7,252 nt of DNA, taken from an uncultured Sphingobacteriales bacterium (GTDB taxonomy: Bacteria > Bacteroidota > Bacteroidia > Chitinophagales > Chitinophagaceae). The position numbers and the translations under genes were made by a program. Where the stretch lies: assembly GCA_946887085.1 (NCBI GenBank), contig CAMPKG010000179.1:1-7252 (forward strand), read 5' to 3'. Of this stretch, positions 1-5,033 are shown piece by piece (positions within the stretch are counted from its first letter, which is position 1; every line of letters starts with the position of its first letter). The notes beneath the pieces were generated by a model that saw only the letters and a program-made list of their open reading frames with translations, was not told where the DNA came from and searched no databases.

Positions 1-345
1 GATTTTTGCGGTGGTATCGAGCGGGCTATTGAACGCACTAACTTGTATCTTAAAAACAACAACCTCGATCTCAGGATAGAGGTGGAAACACGTTCACTGG
101 ATGATGTGCGCCGTGTGCTGGCAGTTGGTGGGGTACATCGCATCATGCTCGACAATTACACCCCTCAGCAACTGGCAGAAGCTGTGGAATTGATAGCAGG
201 CAAATACGAAACAGAAGCATCGGGAGGTATTAACCTGGATAACATTGTTGCTTACGCACAAACAGGCGTTGATTTCATTTCGGTCGGCGCCATCATACAT
301 CACGCTGTAAGCATGGATCTCAGCTTAAAAGCCCGGATCGTATGA
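1..345 (+). CDS. nadC: Nicotinate-nucleotide pyrophosphorylase (quinolinate phosphoribosyltransferase), 3' part
   Basis: This is the C-terminal 114 residues of NadC; the frame is open from base 1 and the 5' part lies outside the window. The enzyme joins quinolinate to PRPP, releasing CO2 and pyrophosphate, to give nicotinate mononucleotide in de novo NAD synthesis in the cytoplasm. Family signatures of the alpha/beta barrel are visible in order: the E-V-E-T strand (visible residues 27-30), I-M-L-D-N (49-53, acidic active-site residue), E-A-S-G-G-I (72-77, phosphate-binding loop), G-V-D-F-I-S-V-G (around 88-95) and the closing D-L-S-L-K-A. The usual G-A-L-T-H-S motif reads G-A-I-I-H-H, which keeps the first His but loses Thr and Ser. 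The stop codon shares four bases (ATGA) with the next gene's start, suggesting translational coupling with the lipid kinase. A TTG at 43 is internal, not the true start. Identification is firm. Confidence 0.95.
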   Translation, partial: DFCGGIERAIERTNLYLKNNNLDLRIEVETRSLDDVRRVLAVGGVHRIMLDNYTPQQLAEAVELIAGKYETEASGGINLDNIVAYAQTGVDFISVGAIIHHAVSMDLSLKARIV

Positions 346-1220
346 GCAGGAAGCACCTTGTCTTTATAGTCAATAAAAAATCCGGGATAGACAGGGAGAA
401 AGCCATACAGGCTGTGGTAGAGCGGACACTTGACAAGGAAAAATACAGCTACGAGATACAACATACCGAATACCGCAATCATGGCACTGAGCTGGCACGT
501 GAAGCTGCTGAAAAAAGAGTGTATGCTGTGGTAGCCGTTGGAGGCGACGGGTCCGTTAACGATGTGGCTGCGGGCCTGTGGGGTACCGACACCGCGCTGG
601 CCATTGTACCAAAAGGTTCGGGCAATGGTATGGCAAGGACCCTGGGCATACCCAGGGATACGGCAAAAGCTATCGACATCATCAACAAGGGCAATAGTTC
701 TATGATCGATGTTGGCTTCGCCAACGGTGTACCTTTCATCAGCAACGCTGGGGTTGCATTTGATGTGCTTATCTCCAGCGAATTTGCCAAAAGCAAACGC
801 AGGGGATTTGCAGCTTATAGCTGGCTCGTCACCAAACATCTCTGGATGTACAAGGAAAACAACTGGCATATCAATATCGACGGCAAGGAGTTCACTGAAA
901 AAGCTTTTCTCATCAGCGTAGCCAACGGCAAGCAGTTCGGGTACAACTTCCAGATAGCCCCGGAAGCCAGCTGGACGGATGGATTATTCGATATCGTGAT
1001 CATCCGGAAATTTCCCAAAATGCTGGGAGGTGCGCTGGTGATGCGTGCCATGAAGGGTTCGCTGTTGAAAAGCCCGTACGTAAAGCATTACAGAGGGAAA
1101 GAAGTGATCATATCGCATCCATCACTGAACATGATGCAGCTGGACGGCGACGCAAAGCCCTGCGATAATAAAATACATTTCCATCTCGAAAGCCGCATTC
1201 AAAAAGTACTAACCCCTTAA
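342..1220 (+). CDS. Diacylglycerol/sphingosine-kinase-family lipid kinase (YegS/DgkB type)
   Basis: A 292-residue soluble or membrane-associated lipid kinase with the DAGK catalytic fold, expected to transfer phosphate from ATP to a lipid hydroxyl. Motifs in order: the N-terminal N-K-K-S-G nucleotide-domain start (11-15), G-G-D-G-S-V-N-D (67-74), P-K-G-S-G-N-G-M-A-R (90-99), I-D-V-G (122-125), S-N-A-G-V-A-F-D (134-141), A-P-E-A-S-W-T-D-G-L-F-D (206-217) and Q-L-D-G-D-A (266-271). Asp268 aligns with the catalytic base of YegS/DgkB. Length is normal for the family (about 290-310) and the protein is complete. The S-G-N-G loop resembles sphingosine and ceramide kinases (G-S-G-N-A) more than YegS/DgkB (G-T-x-N-D-F), so a sphingoid base is a reasonable alternative to diacylglycerol as substrate. 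Its ATG overlaps the nadC stop, so the two are probably one transcript. Its TAA overlaps the stop of the facing acyltransferase gene. The family is certain; the substrate is not. Confidence 0.9.
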   Translation: MSRKHLVFIVNKKSGIDREKAIQAVVERTLDKEKYSYEIQHTEYRNHGTELAREAAEKRVYAVVAVGGDGSVNDVAAGLWGTDTALAIVPKGSGNGMARTLGIPRDTAKAIDIINKGNSSMIDVGFANGVPFISNAGVAFDVLISSEFAKSKRRGFAAYSWLVTKHLWMYKENNWHINIDGKEFTEKAFLISVANGKQFGYNFQIAPEASWTDGLFDIVIIRKFPKMLGGALVMRAMKGSLLKSPYVKHYRGKEVIISHPSLNMMQLDGDAKPCDNKIHFHLESRIQKVLTP

Positions 1221-2068
1221 GCTCTCGTGTGTTTCCAGCGGCGGTGTGTCCATAGCCAGTTCTCAGGCTGTTCCTTTATCTGCCGCTCCATAAAAGCCAC
1301 ATAAGCATTCATGATGGCGCCCCGCTCTATTAATGAGGCATCATCAGCCACCTTCTCCAGCATGACCTCATAATAACCTCTTTTTATCTTTTTTATTCCG
1401 GCAAAAACAACCGCAGCTTTCTCTCTTCTTGCAAGCTTCTCCGGCCCGGTAAAGAACGGAGCCTCGCGATTCAGAAAAGAATGCCATGTTACATGCTGCA
1501 GGTCCGATGGGTTCTGATCGGTGATGAGGCCGACTATGTGGTTGACATTGCTGAGCCGCTGCATACCCTTTTTTGCCTTCATAGAAATCAGCCAGGCTCC
1601 GCTACGTGCACGTACTTTTTTTATCAGCCTGTCAAACGCTTTGTTATCGATGGGCATATAAATCCCTGCGAACTGTTGCTGCACATTATACTGGCAGGCA
1701 ACATTAGCCCATTCCCAATTGAAGGTATGGCCTAACAGAGCACAAGCGTTTTTATTCGCGGTATGCAGCTGTTGAAATACTTCCCAGTTACCGGTTACCC
1801 GTCTATTTAGTTCTTCCTTTGAAATCGATAACAGCTTGAGGGTCTCTATCCATTGATCGTAGAAATTACGATAAAAGCTACGACGTATATGTTTTAGCTC
1901 TTCAACATTCTTCTCTGGAAAAGCATGCTGCAAACTTTCGAGCACCATCTCCTTCCTGTAGCCTGCAATGTAATAGGCGATCACGAATATGATGTCGGAA
2001 AGAACATACAGCAGCCGTAACGGCAGGAGAGATAACAGATAGACAATTGCCAGCAGCAGGTAATACAT
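1217..2068 (-). CDS. LpxL/HtrB-type lipid A (lysophospholipid) acyltransferase
   Basis: A 283-residue acyltransferase of the LpxL/LpxM (HtrB) family. Such enzymes add a secondary acyl chain to lipid A on the inner face of the inner membrane; some Bacteroidota homologues may act on other lipids. Residues about 1-35 are strongly hydrophobic and form one membrane anchor. The catalytic H-x4-E box is H114-T-F-N-W-E119. Further family landmarks are T-D-Q-N-P (183-187), F-F-T-G-P-E-K-L-A-R (205-214) and the C-terminal P-E-N-W-L-W-T-H-R-R-W-K (268-279), which is typical of lipid A acyltransferases. Length is close to the E. coli enzymes (about 306). The chosen ATG begins directly at the membrane anchor and is preceded by a perfect TAnnTTTG promoter-type element. 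It lies 51 bases downstream of the carbonic anhydrase gene on the same strand and overlaps the stop of the convergent lipid kinase gene by four bases. Which acyl donor and acceptor it uses cannot be read from sequence. Confidence 0.9.
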   Translation of the reverse strand: MYYLLLAIVYLLSLLPLRLLYVLSDIIFVIAYYIAGYRKEMVLESLQHAFPEKNVEELKHIRRSFYRNFYDQWIETLKLLSISKEELNRRVTGNWEVFQQLHTANKNACALLGHTFNWEWANVACQYNVQQQFAGIYMPIDNKAFDRLIKKVRARSGAWLISMKAKKGMQRLSNVNHIVGLITDQNPSDLQHVTWHSFLNREAPFFTGPEKLARREKAAVVFAGIKKIKRGYYEVMLEKVADDASLIERGAIMNAYVAFMERQIKEQPENWLWTHRRWKHTRA

Positions 2069-2076
2069 TGCCGTCG

Positions 2077-2084
2077 CAAAGTTA
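2077..2084 (-). promoter_or_regulatory. Candidate -7 promoter element for the acyltransferase gene
   Basis: Reading the minus strand, TAACTTTG is an 8/8 match to the Bacteroidota housekeeping sigma -7 consensus TAnnTTTG. It ends eight bases before the acyltransferase ATG. No good TTG/TTTG -33 element is seen at normal spacing; only a weak TTA lies about 23 bases upstream. It lies in the 51-base gap (2069-2119) after the carbonic anhydrase stop, so the acyltransferase could be transcribed independently as well as by read-through. If active, the leader would be only a few bases. A chance match in so short a motif is possible. Confidence 0.4.
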
Positions 2085-2119
2085 GGAAACCTTGACCGAT
2101 GATATTTTAACCTACAGAG

Positions 2120-2758
2120 CTATGATCCTGTCAGGTCATATATTTTCTGGATGTCTTTCAGGATAGCCTTGAAATCAATATTCAGGTCTTTCAGCAAGCC
2201 TGTTTTCAAGTCGAATACCCAGCCATGGACAACAGGATATTGATTGTGAACATAGGATTGTTGTACTACTGCTGTCTTTATTACGTTGCGGCATTGCTCC
2301 TCCACATTCAGTTCTATCAGGCGATTGTACTTTTTGTGTTCGTCGGTGATCCCATCCAGTTCCTTCTCATGTAGCCTGTATACATCGCGAATGTTGCGCA
2401 GCCAGGGGTTCAGGATACCAAGGTCCTTCGGTGTCATCGCTGCTTTTACCCCACCACAATTATAGTGCCCGCACACTACGATGTGCTTTACATGCAGATG
2501 AGCTACAGCATAGTTGATAACAGACATCACATTCAGGTCGATACTGTGCACGAGGTTGGCAATATTCCTGTGCACGAACACTTCACCCGGCGCCAGCCCC
2601 ATTATTTCGTTGGCAGGCACACGGCTGTCCGAGCAGCCGATATACAAGTACTCCGGGTGCTGATCGCTGGAGAGTTTTTCAAGAAAATCAACGTCTTTGG
2701 CGACATTAGTGGCCACCCATTGTTTGTTGTTCTCAAATATCTGTTCGTATGATGCCAT
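2120..2758 (-). CDS. can: Beta-class carbonic anhydrase
   Basis: A 212-residue beta-carbonic anhydrase, which interconverts CO2 and bicarbonate with a zinc ion in the cytoplasm and supplies bicarbonate to carboxylases. The zinc ligands are all present: Cys42 in G-C-S-D-S-R-V (41-47), and His98 and Cys101 in G-H-Y-N-C-G-G (97-103). The catalytic Asp44-Arg46 dyad is also present. The segment G-E-V-F-V-H-R-N-I-A-N (58-68) is a second strong family signature. Length matches the E. coli Can type (about 220), with no signal peptide. The start at 2758 gives the usual M-x-S/x-Y-E-x-I-F-E-N-N opening of Bacteroidota homologues, so it is well supported. The gene is divergent from the FAH-family hydrolase across a 101-base region and lies upstream of the acyltransferase on the same strand. 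No functional link to either neighbour is evident. Confidence 0.96.
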   Translation of the reverse strand: MASYEQIFENNKQWVATNVAKDVDFLEKLSSDQHPEYLYIGCSDSRVPANEIMGLAPGEVFVHRNIANLVHSIDLNVMSVINYAVAHLHVKHIVVCGHYNCGGVKAAMTPKDLGILNPWLRNIRDVYRLHEKELDGITDEHKKYNRLIELNVEEQCRNVIKTAVVQQSYVHNQYPVVHGWVFDLKTGLLKDLNIDFKAILKDIQKIYDLTGS

Positions 2759-2859
2759 GGTGCAATAATAAACAATGCAATTTAAGGCAATAGGAACGTG
2801 TAAATAAAGATTTCTTATACCACCTAAACTATTAATTTTACGCCCTCAAACCGGCAATA
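2759..2859. promoter_or_regulatory. AT-rich divergent intergenic region between carbonic anhydrase and FAH-family genes
   Basis: This 101-base AT-rich region must hold the promoters of both divergent genes. On the + strand, TAATTTTA at 2833-2840 differs from TAnnTTTG only in its last base and lies 19 bases before the hydrolase ATG; TTTC at 2811-2814 is a poor -33 candidate 18 bases further up. Minus-strand candidates are given separately. The middle (2798-2820) carries an imperfect dyad with outer arms GTGTAA and TTATAC. There is no Shine-Dalgarno sequence ahead of either start, as expected in Bacteroidota. No open reading frame worth calling lies here. Confidence 0.6.
2763..2790 (-). promoter_or_regulatory. 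Candidate promoter of the carbonic anhydrase gene
   Basis: On the minus strand a TTG (complement of 2788-2790) is followed after 17 bases by TATTATTG (complement of 2763-2770). The latter matches the Bacteroidota -7 consensus TAnnTTTG at all but one position. The -7 element ends four bases before the ATG at 2758, so transcription from it would begin at or within a few bases of the start codon, giving a leaderless or near-leaderless mRNA. An alternative weaker pair is TTTG at 2847-2850 with TAGTTTAG at 2824-2831 (15-base spacing, rather short), which would give a longer leader. Neither is proven. Confidence 0.3.
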
Positions 2860-3864
2860 ATGAAACTGGTCACATATTCTAAACAAGACAGGGAGCAGCT
2901 CGCTTTCCTGGTTAATGACACACTTTACGACACCAATGCGGCGAATTCAGAACTTCCGTCAACTATGATGGAACTGCTGAATAACTGGGAAGCACTAATA
3001 GACACGGCGCGCAGAGCTGAAGAAGAAATAAAGACCGGGCGTTCGTCGCAGCAAGGCATTTCGTTTACTGGTGCTACGATCCTTGCACCGGTGCCCCGCC
3101 CCACTTCATGCCGCGATGGTTATGCCTTCCGTCAGCACGTTGCAGCCGCCCGCCGCAACCGCAAAGTGGATATGATACCTGAGTTCGACCAGTATCCGAT
3201 CTTCTACTTCACCAACCACAATGCAGTGCAGGGCCCCGGCGAAATTCGCTGCATGCCCGACCATTTCCAGAAACTGGATTTTGAGCTGGAGTCATCCATC
3301 GTTATCTGTAAAAAAGGCAGGAATATAAAAGCCGGCGAGGCCGATCAATACATTGCAGGCTACATGATCATGAATGACATGAGCGCCCGTACCCTGCAAA
3401 TGGAAGAAATGTTGCTGAACCTGGGCCCGGCTAAGGGTAAGGATTTCAGCACGGTCATCGGCCCAATGCTGGTAACACCTGATGAACTGGAGCAATACCG
3501 CATACCTGCCAAAGACGGACATACCGGTAATAATTACAACCTGAAAATGCGCTGTTGGGTAAATGGCGTACTGGTAAGTGAAGGAAATACAGGCGATATG
3601 GATTGGACCTATGCCGAGATCATCGAGCGTTGTGCTTATGGAGTCGATGTACTTCCCGGCGACGTGATAGGCAGCGGCACTGTTGGAACGGGCTGTTTCC
3701 TTGAGTTGAACGGTACCGGCCTGCTGAACGATCCGAATTTCAAACCACAATGGCTGCAGCCGGGCGATGTAGTTGAGATGGAAATAGACGGGCTTGGCCG
3801 CTTAACGAATACGATCGTTAAAGAGAATACCGACTGGAGTATCCTCAACCGAAAAAAGAAATAG
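2860..3864 (+). CDS. Fumarylacetoacetate hydrolase (FAH) superfamily protein
   Basis: A 334-residue member of the FAH superfamily, whose members cleave C-C bonds in acylpyruvates or fumarylacetoacetate, or act as related decarboxylases and isomerases, using a divalent metal. Aligned by eye with mouse fumarylacetoacetase, the metal ligands are present: Asp86, Glu142 and Glu144 in D-F-E-L-E, and Asp173 in M-N-D-M-S-A-R. The catalytic His93 (in R-Q-H) and its Glu partner Glu282 (in F-L-E-L) are also kept, as are the substrate-site residues Arg177, Gln180 and Lys194. The loop G-S-G-T-V-G-T-G (271-278) is conserved too. It is shorter than the classic enzyme (about 420), having a small N-terminal domain of about 70 residues. 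The stop is two bases before the 3-hydroxyacyl-CoA dehydrogenase start, so the two almost certainly share a transcript. Cleaving fumarylacetoacetate in tyrosine breakdown is a plausible role, but no homogentisate dioxygenase gene is in view. Superfamily sure, substrate inferred. Confidence 0.88.
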   Translation: MKLVTYSKQDREQLAFLVNDTLYDTNAANSELPSTMMELLNNWEALIDTARRAEEEIKTGRSSQQGISFTGATILAPVPRPTSCRDGYAFRQHVAAARRNRKVDMIPEFDQYPIFYFTNHNAVQGPGEIRCMPDHFQKLDFELESSIVICKKGRNIKAGEADQYIAGYMIMNDMSARTLQMEEMLLNLGPAKGKDFSTVIGPMLVTPDELEQYRIPAKDGHTGNNYNLKMRCWVNGVLVSEGNTGDMDWTYAEIIERCAYGVDVLPGDVIGSGTVGTGCFLELNGTGLLNDPNFKPQWLQPGDVVEMEIDGLGRLTNTIVKENTDWSILNRKKK

Positions 3865-3866
3865 CA

Positions 3867-5033
3867 ATGAGTTTCCCCAAACATTCTGTGATAGGAGTAG
3901 TTGGCGCAGGCGCCATGGGCGCAGGTATAGCGCAGGTGGCTGCTGTGGCAGGGCATACGGTGGTATTGTATGATACTAACCACGCAGCTTTGGAAAAAGC
4001 CAGGGCTAACCTGCAGGAAACCATCCGGAAGCTGAAAGAAAAGGGAAAGATCACTAATGGGCAGGAGATACTCGACCGTTTTACTTATGCCACCGAATTG
4101 AGTGATTTCGCATCATGCGAGCTGGTAATAGAAGCTATTATCGAAAACCTGGACATCAAGAAAAAACTATTCGCCGCGGTTGAACAGGTAGTGAAAGAGG
4201 ATTGTGTGCTGGCGAGTAATACATCATCCCTGTCAGTAACTTCTATCGCGGCAGCCTGCAACAAGCCTGACCGTGTGCTGGGACTGCATTTTTTCAACCC
4301 CGCGCCCCTTATGGCTCTGGTTGAAGTGATACCTGCCGTTCAAACGGATGAAGGTCTTATAGCGGAAGCAAAACAACTGATGACAGAATGGGGTAAAGTG
4401 CCTGTTATTGCAAAAGACACTCCCGGTTTTATTGTCAACCGTGTTGCCCGTCCATTTTATGGCGAGGCTATACGCATATATGAAGAGGGCATCGCTGACA
4501 TGCCTACCATCGACTGGGCGATGACCTCCATCGGAGGCTTTCGCATGGGGCCGTTCACACTGATGGACTATATCGGCCATGACGTGAACTATGTAGTAAC
4601 TGAAACTGTCTTCCAATCGTTCTTTTACGACCCACGCTATAAACCATCATTTTCTCAAAAGCGCTTGCTGGAAGCCGGCTGGCTTGGCCGCAAAACAGGA
4701 AGGGGTTTTTATAACTACGCCGATGGCGCCACTCTACCTGAGCCAAACAACGACAACGAGTTAGGTAGAAAATTAGTTGAACGCATTGTTGCCATGCTAA
4801 TTAACGAAGCTGTTGAAGCACTTCATTTAAATATAGCATCACCAAAAGATCTGGACCTGGCTATGACCAAAGGGGTTAATTATCCAAAAGGATTATTGCA
4901 ATGGTGTGATGAACTGAGCGCTGAAAAAGTGTTGGATACGCTTGACAGCCTTTATAACGAGTACCACGAAGACAGGTACAGAGCCAGCACATTGCTCCGC
5001 AAGGCAGTAGCCAACAAACTTAAGCTGGCTTAG
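3867..5033 (+). CDS. 3-hydroxyacyl-CoA dehydrogenase, two C-terminal domains
   Basis: A 388-residue NAD-dependent dehydrogenase that oxidises 3-hydroxyacyl-CoA to 3-oxoacyl-CoA, or the reverse, in the cytoplasm. The N-terminal Rossmann domain (about 1-185) opens with G-A-G-A-M-G (13-18). The catalytic set known from the human enzyme is complete at matching spacing: Ser120, His141 (H-F-F-N-P), Glu153 and Asn191 (G-F-I-V-N-R). The first C-terminal domain (about 186-285) includes M-G-P-F-T-L-M-D (227-234) and G-R-K-T-G-R-G-F-Y-N-Y. A second, shorter 3HCDH C-terminal repeat follows (about 300-388), with L-I-N-E-A-V-E-A and Y-P-K-G-L-L-Q-W. This extra repeat makes it longer than the single-repeat 3-hydroxybutyryl-CoA dehydrogenases (about 280-300) and resembles PaaH-like 3-hydroxyadipyl-CoA dehydrogenases and fused FadB C-terminal halves. 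No enoyl-CoA hydratase domain is attached. It follows the FAH-family gene by two bases. Acyl-chain preference is unresolved: short-chain, 3-hydroxybutyryl or 3-hydroxyadipyl. Confidence 0.92.
   Translation: MSFPKHSVIGVVGAGAMGAGIAQVAAVAGHTVVLYDTNHAALEKARANLQETIRKLKEKGKITNGQEILDRFTYATELSDFASCELVIEAIIENLDIKKKLFAAVEQVVKEDCVLASNTSSLSVTSIAAACNKPDRVLGLHFFNPAPLMALVEVIPAVQTDEGLIAEAKQLMTEWGKVPVIAKDTPGFIVNRVARPFYGEAIRIYEEGIADMPTIDWAMTSIGGFRMGPFTLMDYIGHDVNYVVTETVFQSFFYDPRYKPSFSQKRLLEAGWLGRKTGRGFYNYADGATLPEPNNDNELGRKLVERIVAMLINEAVEALHLNIASPKDLDLAMTKGVNYPKGLLQWCDELSAEKVLDTLDSLYNEYHEDRYRASTLLRKAVANKLKLA

Noticed and set aside
43..45. Treating the TTG as the start of a short nadC-like gene
   Set aside because: The frame is open from base 1 and the residues before it fit NadC, so this is an internal codon of a gene truncated by the window.
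300..869. A 189-codon open frame on the minus strand opposite the lipid kinase
   Set aside because: It lies wholly antisense to nadC and the clearly conserved kinase, has no recognisable domain, and its composition (many Cys, His and Phe) looks like the reverse of coding sequence.
1376..1412. Possible slippery or terminator-like T-runs inside the acyltransferase gene
   Set aside because: On the coding strand they are lysine codons in an uninterrupted conserved frame, and no GC-rich stem precedes them.
3292..3750. A 152-codon open frame on the minus strand inside the FAH-family gene
   Set aside because: It is antisense to a gene with a complete catalytic set, shows no family features of its own, and has no promoter or start context.
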